From Neodontobutis hainanensis (Eukaryota > Chordata > Actinopteri > Gobiiformes > Odontobutidae), in the NCBI GenBank assembly GCA_024349245.1, contig JALDNG010000090.1, positions 592,501 through 656,500 of the forward strand: a DNA stretch of 64,000 nt, written 5' to 3'. Shown one piece after another: positions 49,651 through 61,080 of the stretch. The notes below the pieces were generated by a model. The model made no database searches. It worked only from the letters and a program-made list of their open reading frames with translations, and was not told the DNA's origin. A program made the translations under genes and the position numbers. Numbering within the stretch: the stretch's first letter is position 1; each line of letters begins with the position of its first letter.

Positions 49651-50863
49651 TTAATAATCTAAATTGTATAGATCTGCCATTTTTTCCCAAAACAATCCAG
49701 ATCTATAAAGTCGTGGACTCCAAAAGACCTGTGATGGTCATTGAGCTGCAAACCACTAACAGCAGATTCTTTAAGTTTTCAGTTCTAGCAGTTGTCAGTT
49801 AAGACACCAATAGTTTGTTGAAAAGCTATTACAGAAAGCATGCTCACCCAATATTAAATCATTTCTTTGTTAGATGAGTAAAACTGGATCTTATTTTAGT
49901 TGAAAGGTGAAATTGGAATTGCTTGTCAAAACCTGCATGTAAGATAACAGAAGAAGAGGCTGGAAAAAAGAATGTTAGGTTTGTATCCTTGGCGAAATAC
50001 TGCTCGTGTTGGCTGACAGCTAACATCTTTGTCAGTAGTTTGGTCTTGGACATGATATGTTCAACTGTGTAAAGGTCTAGTACTAAGTAGCTGGATAGGA
50101 GCATATTGCAGCAGAGTAAATAAATCTATGTCAATACATTGATTTCCAACCCATGCACATAGAAGAACCAGAAAACAACATAATTGAATGACCTAGCCTA
50201 AGTATCTAACTTCAGGCCTTATTCTGACCCCAGCACCCTTTTATATCAGCCATATGCAGTTATAAAGAGATTTAAGTTTTGTTTGTTTTTTTGTTTCTCT
50301 CCTAGACTGAATTTGGACCTTTTTCAGACTACATCATATCAAGCCTGATTATAATGTTAGCTGCAGTCTAAAAAAACTATTTGATGCAACTCGGCGTTTG
50401 ATTGTGAATGAGCAATCTTTCATGTGTAAATACTGTAACAACATGCTTGACGACTTAATAATTAGAGGGGCTAAATATTAGGGCAATTTGCCAACATACT
50501 GCCACTAGTGCAATGTCTATTTAAAAGTCGAAACTTGAACACAGGTCATTTTTCTTGGGTCTTTTTGTGACATTACTCTGCTACGTAGGCCCAAAAAGCT
50601 TGTTGGGGTAAAAGATCATCAATATGTGAAGCCACCTCCTCTGTTCTTTGCTGCGAACATAATAACTTCCTATCGTACGTCAAACAGTTTGTGTGGTTTG
50701 TGAAGTCTGTAAAGTGATTTGACAACTATGACAATCATAGAGTCTGAACAAGGGTCTCTAGAAATTGACGAAATTGAAGACCCCTGCACTAACTAGACTG
50801 TAACTAAATGTGACCCTTGGCAAAGTTGTTCAGCTCTTTACACATTTTCCCTACTTGCAACCA
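49651..50863. other. AT-rich non-coding stretch, nothing recognised
   Basis: No supported element in this interval. Confidence 0.45.
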
Positions 50864-51533
50864 GTGTTAATTTTGACAAGAAATTTTTATTTAGTTTTAG
50901 TCTTAGTGTTTTGAGTTTTAGTCTCATTTTAGTCATCTTATTTGCTTTAGTCGATTAAAATGTCATGCAATTTTAGTCGACTAAAATTAAAATAGATTTA
51001 GTCATCCACCAAAAATTTAACAAGAGGATATTCCTTGTCCTACATAAACATTGGCATCATAAACATTAAATGCAAATATTTACTTACTTCAATTCATTTT
51101 TGGGAAAGCGCTTTGTGCTAATCAAAACTTTCCTCTGGTGAGGTCACCTGTGAAATTAAATAATCTTCCTGCAAAAGCTTGAGAAGGTGACAATACCAAA
51201 AGATCTAATGCTAACAGTTTTGTGCTCTGTTGTCTCTTTGCGTCTCCGGTTAGCTTCTCGGCACCGCCTTGTAACAACAAGGTGTGCTCTGATTGGCTTA
51301 CTGGACTCATCCCGCACGTTCCCCTTCATCTTTCCCTCCTCCTGACTGGTTTTTGTCACAAGTTGTTTTCGTATCATATTTTATTCGTTGACAAAAATGT
51401 CAGTTTATTTAGTTATTGTTTTAGTCATTATGGAGTCTTTTTTATTTAGTTTTCGTTTCATTTTGAAAACCTTTGTTGACAAAATATTTTTGTCATAGTT
51501 TTCATCATTGAAATTAAAACTGTTTCCAACACA
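50864..51533. mobile_element. TTTAGT-rich non-autonomous DNA element, about 670 bp
   Basis: The termini are GTGTT and AACAC. Both subterminal zones are crowded with TTTAGTTTTAGTC-like units in direct orientation (left from about 50890, right from about 51396). The left zone contains the perfect 20-bp palindrome AATTTTAGTCGACTAAAATT at 50969-50988. The GC-richer centre holds no transposase. It resembles a dispersed fish repeat I recall, but superfamily and target duplication are not established. Confidence 0.6.
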
Positions 51534-51639
51534 TCAACTACAAGGACTAAATGTGTACCATATCTGACCAGTGGCAACGTTATAATCAGTTTTATCCACT
51601 TTGTCTGTCATAATGTTATGGCTGGTTCATGTATATCTG

Positions 51640-52690
51640 TACCACTCACGACAGGTCATAGTAATGCCTCTGCACTGAAGCCTGGCCTGCGTTCCCACTT
51701 GGCCGATGAAGGTGCTCTCATCTGGAGAGCCGAGGCTACGTCTCACTCCTCCAGCTTTAAGTGACTTGCTTTTAACAAAAACACCACTCTTGTGCACATC
51801 TAAGCTCTGTCTACATTCAGTGTCAAAACATTCCTCAACAGCTGCTCTTTGACACAGCCACCTCTGTCATTTAACACCTTCAGATCCTCGTGTCAAGGCT
51901 GGGACCTCAAGGCAAATGAAGAGGAGAGTCAAAGCGAACGTTCTAGAAACATGTTTATTTTGATTTGACTCCTACCGAGAAGCTGGAAGATGTAATGATG
52001 AGATTCATTTGTTCTATTCATCCCCCCCATTAGTGGCTGCCCTGCTGTGCCGACACACTGCGGAGACACAATACTAGGTTAGATTGTCACATTACAGCGC
52101 TCCCCGGAGTGTGACACAAACCCGGCGTGATAGACAAAGACACACACATGTACACATATAGATTGCCCCCCACTGCTGCCCCCATTGGCTCTGTTTGCTG
52201 CTCTCATGTCTAGCTTGATCTGCTTTCTGTTTGCACGCAAAAAACATATTTAAGAGTCTAGAGAGTCTTGATTATTCAGATGTAGAGTGAAAGCACACTG
52301 GCTGATTTGAGCTAATGATGCTTATTGTAGCATTTCTCAGAACACAAATGGGAGTGGAAAAGAGTTTTGCATGTAGGACAAAGCTCGATATATTAATCAA
52401 CTCGACGTGACACTCCTGTAAACAGGAAATGGAGGGCTTCTTACATCAGCAAATTGTGCTGATATTGTTTAGCGCGACATTAATTTCTCCAGAGAATAAG
52501 AAACTGTAAGGATCCACTTTAATAAATGTTGAGCTGAACTATGGAGGAAAATATAGCAAACAAGCTCTCGAACATTCATTGCCGACGCATCATTGAAAGA
52601 TCAAGCCGATGCACTAATGCATTTGACTGAGGGGGAAGAATAATGGCGGCTCGACAAAGTGAAAAACCACAAAGGACTCAAAAGTCATCC
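51640..52690. promoter_or_regulatory. Large candidate conserved non-coding block
   Basis: About 1 kb of repeat-free, GC-richer sequence. It has ATGTAATGATGAGATTCATT near 51990, CCCCATTAGTGGCTGCC near 52025, CACATTACAGCGCTCCCC near 52088, CGACATTAATTTCTCC near 52475 and GAATAATGGCGGCTCGAC near 52638. It is the longest island of this kind in the window. No coding frame is credible. Confidence 0.42.
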
Positions 52691-53360
52691 GCATTTTTGT
52701 TTAGACTAGTTTCCATCTAAACATTACACATTGAGTACACTTTAAGTGTGTTCCTGTCTGTTGTCGAGATTCATTCCATTGATTCAGAGTGGTACTTTAT
52801 TCTGTCCTTCCTACATACAACTTGCAAAAGTTACTTTGGTAACTTTATAGTCTACTTGAAATTATAATAAAAATAATAAATAAATAAAAAATACCTAACA
52901 AAAAGAATGAATCATCTATTACCTCACAGCAAGTAAGCTGTGGGTTCAGACTTTCTGTGTGGAGTCGGAATATTCTTTCCAGGTACTCCAGTTTCCTCCC
53001 ACCGTCCAAAGACATACAAGTGAAGGTGAATTGATGAATTTAAAATACTTGTAATGAATACTATGTGATGATGAAGGTTTTTTCTTTTGTAAGCCGATTA
53101 TACTATAATGTACTGTGTTACTGTTGCTATTATTTCACCCTAAATATTACAACAGTGCCTGATCTATTTGACATTTATAAAGTATTATTTAATTAGCTAT
53201 ACACTAGAACTTGTGAAAAGCTTTATCGACATTATTCACAAACACAGTTCAAGAAATAGACGTTACACAAGCCCTTCCTCCTGAAACCTAATGACACTCA
53301 AAGTAAAAGTCTGAAAATGAAAGTCTTGACAAAAAGGGCACAAAGTACATACAAATAATG
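52691..53360. other. Non-coding stretch with an (AAT/AAAT) run and SINE scrap
   Basis: An (AAT/AAAT)n-like run lies at about 52862-52890. CCTCACAGCAAGTAAGCTGT to TTTCCTCCCACCGTCCAAAG (52923-53010) is a plus-strand SINE family A remnant. Confidence 0.55.
52922..53030 (+). mobile_element. SINE family A fragment
   Basis: It matches the head-to-middle part of the family (ACCTCACAGCAAG, GACTTTCTGTGTGGAGTC, CCTCCCACCGTCCAAAGAC) with an internal deletion relative to the copy at 54130. Confidence 0.65.
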
Positions 53361-53369
53361 GCTGCCGCT

Positions 53370-53630
53370 GTGGTGCTTTTAACAAACGTGTGGACGACGT
53401 GTTCTTGTGATGGTAATAACCTCGGCAAAACCGCTCTCTCTAAATAAAAGCCATTGACGTCTCTTCAAAGAGCGTTCCTCCTCCACCTCTGCCTTATTGT
53501 CACTGTTCTGAGCATGCAGTGCCAGTTTTTTGAGACACTGAGTGTACGTGAACCTTGGAACTTGTTGTTCAGTTGAGAGTTTGTTGCTCTTCATTAGTTG
53601 TTTCTTATTTCGATGAGCCGAGACAAGACA
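53370..53630. promoter_or_regulatory. Candidate conserved non-coding element
   Basis: A GC-richer block with ACGTGTGGACGACGTGTTC near 53384 and CTCTTCAAAGAGCG near 53460. Low confidence. Confidence 0.22.
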
Positions 53631-54129
53631 AGGTGGAGATATGTTTGGGTCATTTGTGGTTTGTAATAGTCTCTTTCAGCAACTTTTGAAATCATTGCCA
53701 AAGAAATGCGTGAATGAGGTATAGATGCAGTATGTCAATGTTCATTAAAAAAAAGAAAAAAATTAATTGGTAAATATTAATTAGATAATATTTTATGAAG
53801 GTTTATTTTATGAAGGTTGGTCATGTCAGCATTGTGTTTAAATTGTGGTCCATAGGAAAAATGTGATGGGAATTTGTAATTGCAAAAAGATCTCACAAAA
53901 AAGGCCTGACTTAGGGTCTTTCTGTGGGTACACTTTATATTTTACTGCCTTATGTTGCAGTACAACAAGTGTCCTCCAGTGGAATTAGCAACACAGCAGA
54001 GCAGCAGTGCTATACGTTTGTGTTGATTATTATAGCACAAATTATTACATTTTCCAAAGTTTCATTCACAAACTTTAACTTTCATAAAAAGGGTACAGTA
54101 TGTTGTCTATATTGCACATTGAAGAACAA

Positions 54130-54465
54130 GAGAGTGGTTAGCAATCCTGCCTTACAGCAAGAAGGTCGTGAGTTTAAAACCCGGCCGACTCCGGTCTTTC
54201 TGTGAGGAATCTGCATGTCCTCCACGTGTTACCGTGGGTTCTCTCCGGGTACTCCGGCTTCCTCCCACCGTCCAAAGACATGCTTGTATAGATAACTCTA
54301 AAGTGTCCCTAGTGAATGAATGTGAGAGTGAATGGTTGTCAGTCAATGTTTGTCTCTAAATGTCAGCCCTGCGACTAACTGCCCACTTTCCAGGGTGTAC
54401 CCCGCCTCAGGCCCAAAGCTGCTGGGATAGGCTCCAGTCACCCACGACCCCTAACGGGGGAAGAA
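54130..54465 (+). mobile_element. SINE family A, near-complete reference copy in this window
   Basis: The tRNA-like head GAGTGGTTAGCA is followed by CCTTACAGCAAGAAGGTCGT and a B-box-like GAGTTTAAAACCC. The body then reads TCTCCGGGTACTCCGGCTTC, CCAAAGACATGC, TCCCTAGTGAATGAATGTGA, CCTCAGGCCCAAAGCTGCTG and CAGTCACCCACGACCCCTAA. The copies at 18453 and 29370 share the diagnostic CCTCAGGCCCAAAGCTGCTG. The formal family name is not given. Confidence 0.85.
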
Positions 54466-57000
54466 GAACATATTTGTATCTTGCCAAAATTATTGAAGTA
54501 TAGTATGAGACACAGCGTTTTTGCAAACACTAACAGATTTCTTTCAGACTCAAGACAAAAGAAAACTCATTAAAACTTTCATACATTTCCTCTCTGGGTG
54601 TTTAATCCCACAATGCACCTCTCCCTGAGCAGACGTTTAAACCTTGTCATTGCAACACACATGTAGATCCAAAGATGCTAACGACAGCTTTGTTCCTTTC
54701 ATAACAACAAATCAGATCTATTATTGGCTTCAGCAGCAACACCTGTGTTAGACGTCTCAAAATGGCCGCCCTGAGACTCTTCTGTTCTCTCTGTGGGCTC
54801 AAAGCAGAAATAAAATAGCAAGTTGAACTAGTTTCATGCTTCGTTTCACTTCCCTACCTGCAGCACAGATAACTCCAGACTGGATGTACACAGCCATAGC
54901 TTAGGCTGCCCTCTGGAGCTGCTCCTTTCTGGTGACAGGGGTTTTACAACAATTATGATTTTGGCTTTAGACCAGCAGCGTCTAACTCAATTTGATGAAG
55001 GGCTGTACAGATAAATGGGAATCACATCGGGGACACATATATACTGGTAACTGAAAGGCTTTGATTTAATATCGAAATGTTTTATTTCCTATTGAGGCCT
55101 TTAATAATCCTCTTCAATAATTCAACTAAAGTGTCTCAGTATTTTAAATGCAACTATAAAATGACTTAATACAATTTCTATTCTTTTTTATTCCTTTTTT
55201 AGATGATAATGTCTTTACCTTTCATAGACTCACTTCTTTGTACATTCACATTAATGTTTGGAGGCTAGACAGAGATTGGTCTTTGTGTGTCTGGCATATG
55301 TTTTAGGTCAGTGCTTTTCAGAACACCCAATGAAAATGCCAAATAAAATTACAACCCAGCTCTCTGTTCCATTTGAGGGGTAGCTACAGTGCAGGATTTT
55401 GCAGCACACTAAAAGAATGTGGATCCACATCAGTCAAAACCATAAAAGAACTCCTTTCATTTTCCTAGCACCTAGTTGGTATTCCTATGAAATGATTAAT
55501 TTTTTTATACCACATAAATTATTTCAATGCATTGATTAAAAGATCTGCCTTTGAAACATACTTAAAGTACACTAAAGTAAAACATTTTGGAACTGTCTTT
55601 TCAAAAAACATTTTACAAAGAACATGGTATTTTCACTACAGCTATCATCATTACAATTACATTCCTTTAAATCAGTGGACAGTTGTGCCTGTCAGAACGA
55701 GGGCTTTGGTAACACCCCTCTCACCTTCACTACCCCTGACCTCCTTTGAGCACAAACCTGCACAGACACACACAGTAATGCCATTGATGCATTCATTAGG
55801 CACAACCTTTAACTCTGTTCAGCTCCAGAATGATTGTTACGCATCAACAAATGTTTTTTGCTAAAGGATTTTTAGTTGTCACATTACCCATTGTAAGTTG
55901 GGAGTTGACCTATTTGACCACAGATAAAGTGAAGCCATTTGAAACTGAGCAGCATCAATCAAAGTAAGTCAGCTGTGAACTTTTATCTTATAAAGTTACT
56001 CATTTGAAAATATTTGGGGGATTGCTGAATACCTGGATGCTGTACATTCTTTTCATGCAACAGGCTTTGTTTTTGTAGCTTGTGTGTGGGTTTAACCACA
56101 TGGACCCGTATAATCCCAATTATAGATTGAGCACTAAAACTCGCCATATGAAGCTTCATCTACCTGTCAATCCTTTAGTGGTGTTTTCTGCCTTGAATCC
56201 TGTTGGGTGCAACGGCCTACCTTCACTTGTAAATGTACCTCAATTTAATGATGATGCATGTTGACAACTGCTATGAAAATGAAACATTTTAAAACTGTCT
56301 TGATTTCCAAACATATCCATGCTGATATCAGGAATAAAGTGGATTTGATCTTTGGGGATGTAATTAGATAGCGGCTGTATGATGGAAATGGAAGCATGTT
56401 GCATCAGATGGACTTCACACATCAGAGGGCAAACTGTGTTCAGCGCTCTATAAGAATCCATGATGCACCCATAAACAAATTTGGAGTCTCGTAGACCTAG
56501 CTAGATGCAATATTGACCACACAGGGTGCAACGCAGATGTTGCACTAGCGGTTTGTGGTATGATAATTAACGAGGTAATAACATCGTTTTAGAAAGTGAG
56601 CTATTGCGTGTTGATAGTCTTTCGAATTCTCTTTGGTAAACGAGCACTGGAATTATTATTTAATCAAGGCAAAAAATAAATATATTAAAACCCATTTGGT
56701 TTAATTAAATCAATCTGTTTTGTTTGGGGTTTAGCTCTTATTTATTCACTTCATTGCCTTATGTGTTAGTACAGTGTTGCTTTGTGTCTTTAAATCCACT
56801 GGAGAGGTTTGTTTGTGGAATCTACTGTAAAATGCAATGCAGTAATAGAAGGCAAGGGAAAGTCAAAGCAACACATAATTATGCCAGAATGATTTCCATG
56901 ATATGTAATGCCCAGAGGCAGTTTCTTGTCAGACCATATGGACAGTAAAGTGCCTCTCTACATGTTTCCGAAATGGGGTTATGGGCTGTCAATAACACTC
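54466..57000. other. Non-coding stretch, nothing recognised
   Basis: AT-rich with several short frames. The final 230 bases before the exon (57001-57230) are slightly more motif-dense, but no separate element is called. Confidence 0.45.
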
Positions 57001-57200
57001 CAACGCACCAAAACACTTCCACCTCATGTCCTCAAACCCAGTGTGCTCTTATTCACCTTGTGGTAATATCATTACTCTACCATTTTGTTGGAAGATACAG
57101 TGGAATTTATTCACCAATGTGGACTCATTTGCTGGCAGCGTATAAGCCGAGCCCACACAGAGATGGAGAAATATTCTTTCAGTTTGTTTAAAGAGTTGGG

Positions 57201-57230
57201 CTGATGAGTTTTCTCTCTTTATTCTTGCAG
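57201..57230 (+). other. Splice acceptor of the kirrel3-like exon
   Basis: A pyrimidine tract (TTTTCTCTCTTTATTCTTG) leads into CAG at 57228-57230, directly before the exon. CTGATG at 57201-57206 is a plausible branch-point region about 25 bases upstream. Both are read directly from the sequence. Confidence 0.8.
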
Positions 57231-57380
57231 GAAGCGCGGCGGTCTTCGCGGATCAGCCGAAAGACCTGATGGTGGTGGCGGGACAGGCTGTCACCCTGCC
57301 CTGCTCTATCCCGGGATACCACGGCATGGTCCTGTGGCTCCGAGACGGCATGGCCCTGGGAGTCAACAGGGATATGTCAG
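57231..57380 (+). CDS. kirrel3: Internal exon of a KIRREL/Neph-family Ig adhesion receptor, kirrel3-like (partial gene)
   Basis: The exon encodes 49 full codons, with two bases at the start and one base at the end shared with neighbouring exons (phase 1-1, usual for Ig-domain exons). The peptide starts SAAVFADQPKDLMVV, then VTLPCSIPGYHG, then MVLWLRDGMALGVNRDMS. Cys24 and Trp35 are the B-strand Cys and C-strand Trp of an Ig fold; the F-strand Cys must come from the next exon. The pattern IP-Y-G-VLW--DG-ALGV-RD-S fits KIRREL3 Ig1 better than KIRREL1 or KIRREL2, which have VQW at this point; this is a recalled family comparison, not an alignment. KIRREL proteins are single-pass membrane adhesion molecules that pair homophilically or with nephrin at synapses, in olfactory and muscle contacts and at the kidney slit diaphragm. 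In this frame a TAA lies upstream (57143-57145), no ATG follows it, and a TAA lies at 57404-57406, so splicing is required. A kirrel1 paralogue is the main alternative. Confidence 0.82.
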
Positions 57381-57389
57381 GTAAGAGCT
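57381..57389 (+). other. Splice donor of the kirrel3-like exon
   Basis: The exon ends TCAG and is followed by GTAAGAGCT, a strong match to the vertebrate donor consensus. It leaves the reading frame after one base of a codon, matching the phase of the upstream acceptor. Confidence 0.8.
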
Positions 57390-57899
57390 CCATGTTCAGC
57401 AAATAAAGAGATTCTTCAAGTTTTAGTGAGAACATGGAGGTCATATGTTGTCCTCTGTGTGTGGAAAAAAATAGAAATGGCATCCAGCAGAGTACAAGGA
57501 TGAATAAAAGCAGTATGCAATCATCTTGAATAAAATAGATGTGGAATGCTGAAGACCACTTTTCTGACTCAACTCATGCCTTTGATTTCCAACAATCACT
57601 TCTTATAACAGCATTTAATATTTGATTTCTCATAATATCTAATACTTTAGATTTATCAAGCATATTTAAAATGTATATATCTCCTTTTGTTGGTTCTAGT
57701 CAAGGTTTTTTGAAGTAAGGTTTGCTGATGGACTGATTAAACTGGACATGAGAATGTCTTGCAGTAAGTTTTTTGTGATTTAGTATTCATATGCCAAAAG
57801 CAATAGTGGAAAAGCATGTGGAATAACCTTTTAATAAATATCATTCTGAAAGAAAAATCTTAACACTGCATAGTTCATTTGATTTGATAACATTTTATT

Positions 57900-57966
57900 A
57901 CCTAGCAATTGTCCAGGGTGTGCTCCCATTGCAGCTGAGAAAATCTACATAAAATAAATGAATCAA
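57900..57966 (+). mobile_element. Possible SINE family A scrap
   Basis: AATTGTCCAGGGTGTGCTCC then GAAAATCTACATAAAATAAATGAATCAA resembles the 3' end of the family with deletions. Short and uncertain. Confidence 0.3.
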
Positions 57967-58251
57967 TCTATTTTTCAGTAATGCATATGTGCAGCTTACA
58001 AACCCCATTAGATAGAAAACAATAAACAACACATAAAAGTTGCTTTATTATACTATAATTACTTAATCTTAAACCCAACCCAATAAAGTTAATATTGAAT
58101 TTATTGACATTATGTGTTAACATAGAGCATCAATAGTATAAACTTTGAAATAGAAATCATCCAAAGTGCTGTAAGTTGCTTCAGAATTGTATGTGTATGT
58201 GTATGTGCAGGAACTTACATTATTATTTGTTTAAAGACAATTGTTAAAGCC

Positions 58252-58270
58252 GTTTTTTTTTTTTTTTTAT
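58252..58270. repeat. Poly(T) run
   Basis: About 17 consecutive T, ending in TTATTATTC. Confidence 0.85.
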
Positions 58271-58289
58271 TATTCTAATGTGCAGAGCT

Positions 58290-58910
58290 TACACTGAGCT
58301 CTCTAACTGCTTTTTCTTGTTTAACCTCGGAGCAAAGGCATGCCCAGCTGACTGCACCACTGACATCCTCAGTGGTAATCCCCTTAAAGTGGACCATAAA
58401 ACAGCCCTGCCCCGGGTATAGCACTGGCCACAGACCTGAGGGGCCTCCACTCTTCTGCTAATGCAATTCAGAGTTATTGCCTGGTTTGAGCGCTGATGAA
58501 ATAAGAGTCTTCCGTTATGAGGAGCGATTGTCCCACCGAAGGCATCTTGTTTTCTTCACATGTGTGCACGTGTGGAGCGGAGCAGTGGACGCAGTGTGAA
58601 GCTTCTCAAGTAATCAAACTGAAGAGGCCATAGAGCTCATAATTCTAAAGTAGGACATATGTAAGCACATCCAAGCACTTCAGGGATGGATCTGGGATTA
58701 GGTTGGCACACTTCAGAAATCCCAATGCAGATTACAAACATGACAGGCAGATAGATGGTGTGCATGCTTCACTCAGCGTCTACGCTCTTTGTGAGTGTGG
58801 TGTTTGACTGAAAGGAATTGAAGGCTCCTGCTCTAATAGCTCGAATGGAAATAGGGATCAAGTCCGAGACAGGCTGCCTGCTTTTAATGACTCTTGTAAG
58901 CAGGGTTTAA
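58290..58910. promoter_or_regulatory. Candidate conserved intronic element
   Basis: A GC-richer block about 1 kb after the exon with TAATCCCCTTAAAGTGG near 58375, GCTAATGCAATTCAGAG near 58457 and CATGTGTGCACGTGTGGAGC near 58559. No coding frame of merit. Confidence 0.35.
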
Positions 58911-59569
58911 ATCATATCAAGGGCCACAGAATTGGATATATTATACTTCAATGTGACATTTATGGGACATAAGGAAATACCACATATTGTTTGGTTACAG
59001 GACGTCAGTAAACATTATTTTATTTATTTTTTATAATTTCCAAATTAACACTTTTCAAAAAGCAATTGATCAAATTATAAATGCCAATTCAGAAATAAGC
59101 TAAATACTTTTATTAAGGTTAAAGGTGGCATTGAAATTTGACCTTGCGTTTATAAACTCACAAAATTGTAACGTCACTTATATATTATTACATATTATAT
59201 TTAAAGACTATTTAAAAATGTACCAAGGACTGATATTTAATTTTTACATTTGGTTTATAAGAAACTATTTTATTATTTAACAATTACTCTTTGTATATTT
59301 ATGCAATCATAATGATCAGGTTTACCCTTAAGGCTAAGCTGTTATAAATGGTAGTATTTTGTATTTTGATGGCCAGTAAATCCCCTTAATTTACTAACTT
59401 TAAATTGTTTATTCATGTTTTGGAACTAATATAAACCACTTTTAACCCCTCTCTATAAGAACCTTACAGTAAAGTAAAAACTAAAAGGCCTTATGATACA
59501 GCAACCTGCTGTTTCATAGTCTTGTACTAAAAGCCGACCTTTTTCAAGCGTACAGTAGTAAGGACAGAT

Positions 59570-59945
59570 CATACTTAACACGGCTGGTGGCCTCTAGACT
59601 AGGGGCATTAGAGCAGCGCACGGCCACTCATTGGCCAAATCCATAACAGAACTCAATCTGAACAAGAGCAAAAAAAACAGGTCTCAGCGCAGTTGGAGTT
59701 TTTGAGGCCACTCCACTTATTGTTAAATTGGCTGGCAGGCGGGGTGCTGAGAGCCCCTCACGCTGGCCTGGAGATTGTACTCCGGGGAGGTTACGCTTCG
59801 AGGGCTACACAAATGAATGTTCATGTTTTAGACCATTCACTGCAAATCATAGTCTGCACATAACCGCTAATGCTCGTCCTTGTACCGTATTGATTCATAC
59901 TCTTACACTGTTGCCCAATGCATTAGATCATCCAAGTATATAATT
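59570..59945. promoter_or_regulatory. Candidate conserved intronic element
   Basis: A GC-richer block with GCATTAGAGCAGCGCACGGC near 59605, CTCATTGGCCAAATCC near 59627 and GAGATTGTACTCCGGGGAGG near 59771. Confidence 0.3.
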
Positions 59946-60034
59946 GTTGCTCTAATGTGACTTGTGAACCATTGCATACAAATCTTATGCATGCATATGA
60001 ATCATTACATTATTATCTGTTGAATATTACATTA

Positions 60035-60111
<77 letters not shown>
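60035..60111. repeat. Compound (TAC)n(TAA)n microsatellite
   Basis: Fourteen TAC units (60035-60076) switch directly into about eleven to twelve TAA units (60077-60111) with no gap. The phase is kept, pointing to a C-to-A change spread by slippage. Confidence 0.95.
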
Positions 60112-60119
60112 GATTGGAA

Positions 60120-61080
60120 TCTATTATTATTTATTCACTCCACAGTCACACACTGGCGGCGAGTTACTTTTCGTAGTCACAGCTGCCCTGGGGCAGACTG
60201 ACATGAAAATCAAGTTTCTTCTGTTGCAAGAGATTTATTTGCTAACGAGGATGGAATTTATCATTATGACAATGTGGCGGAGTAAACTCACAGAATTATG
60301 CAGTCTTAAGAAAAACAGGTCGAAATATCAGCAGTGTTTTTACAAGACTCGAAGGTAAGACTGTGATTTTGATAACATGATTCAATTTTGAATTAACATT
60401 GTATAGTCACTTAAAATACAGTAAGTAGAATGAACTACAACTAAACCTAAAAGTGTTTTTTGATGAGGACTTAAAAATAAAGTGCTCCAGTTGCAGGTGG
60501 AGAATTTCTAGACTTAAAAATGCCACCCTTGAATATTGACACAAGACAGAGTTATACAATATAATTCAATAGAAAATCTCGATGTCCTGTATTTGTGTTG
60601 CTTCGTGACAGTGTTTAGTTCGGTTTCTGCTGTTAGATTTCGGCAGGTGTACAGTACAAGTGTCCGTTTCGCTCATTCTGTCCGGGCATCCACACAGACA
60701 ATGCCCACAGTGGTTATTTTCCTGTTTGCCTGAAGACTCTGAATGACACCTTGTCAGTCGTCTTGAGCTGCCAACTGTTAGTAGAGTGCCTGGCGGCGGC
60801 AGCACACATCGGGGAAACACTTGTCCTTCAGCCGACTCCTCCATCACTATCACTCTCCTGGAATCAGAATTGGCCCAAGTCTCCTTGTCGGTGTGTCCAG
60901 CTGGGTTACAAAAAGTCAACATTCGAAAAGTAGCAGTTTCTCACAACATCTGCTGTTCGTCCAGATGGTACATCGTGTTTTGCTCTCTTTCAACCCATAT
61001 GTGATTTCCCACCCCAGCCCCCCTCGGTCTTTCCCAAGGCCGTTTTGGAAACTGTAGACGTCCAGGGAAAAGCCTGTCCC
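60120..61080. promoter_or_regulatory. Candidate intronic regulatory region
   Basis: Two GC-richer blocks (60140-60340 and 60640-61080), with CACTGGCGGCGAGTTAC near 60151, GAATGACACCTTGTCAG near 60740 and GCCTGGCGGCGGCAGCAC near 60787. Open frames overlap on three frames of the second block, none with a domain. Confidence 0.27.

Larger units (their letters stand above)
1..57230 (+). other. Presumed giant 5' intron (or upstream intergenic DNA) of the kirrel3-like gene
   Basis: No exon with coding-like residue use, splice signals and family similarity was found on either strand in this 57-kb stretch. Vertebrate KIRREL3 is known to have very long first introns, so this is most simply intron. The alternative is intergenic DNA with the 5' exons missed because they are short. 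Repeats and putative regulatory islands are listed separately; the rest is AT-rich unique-looking sequence. Confidence 0.55.

Noticed and set aside
8806..54465. Strand bias of retroelements relative to the gene
   Set aside because: LINE and SINE copies occur on both strands in similar numbers, so no bias can be claimed from this sample.
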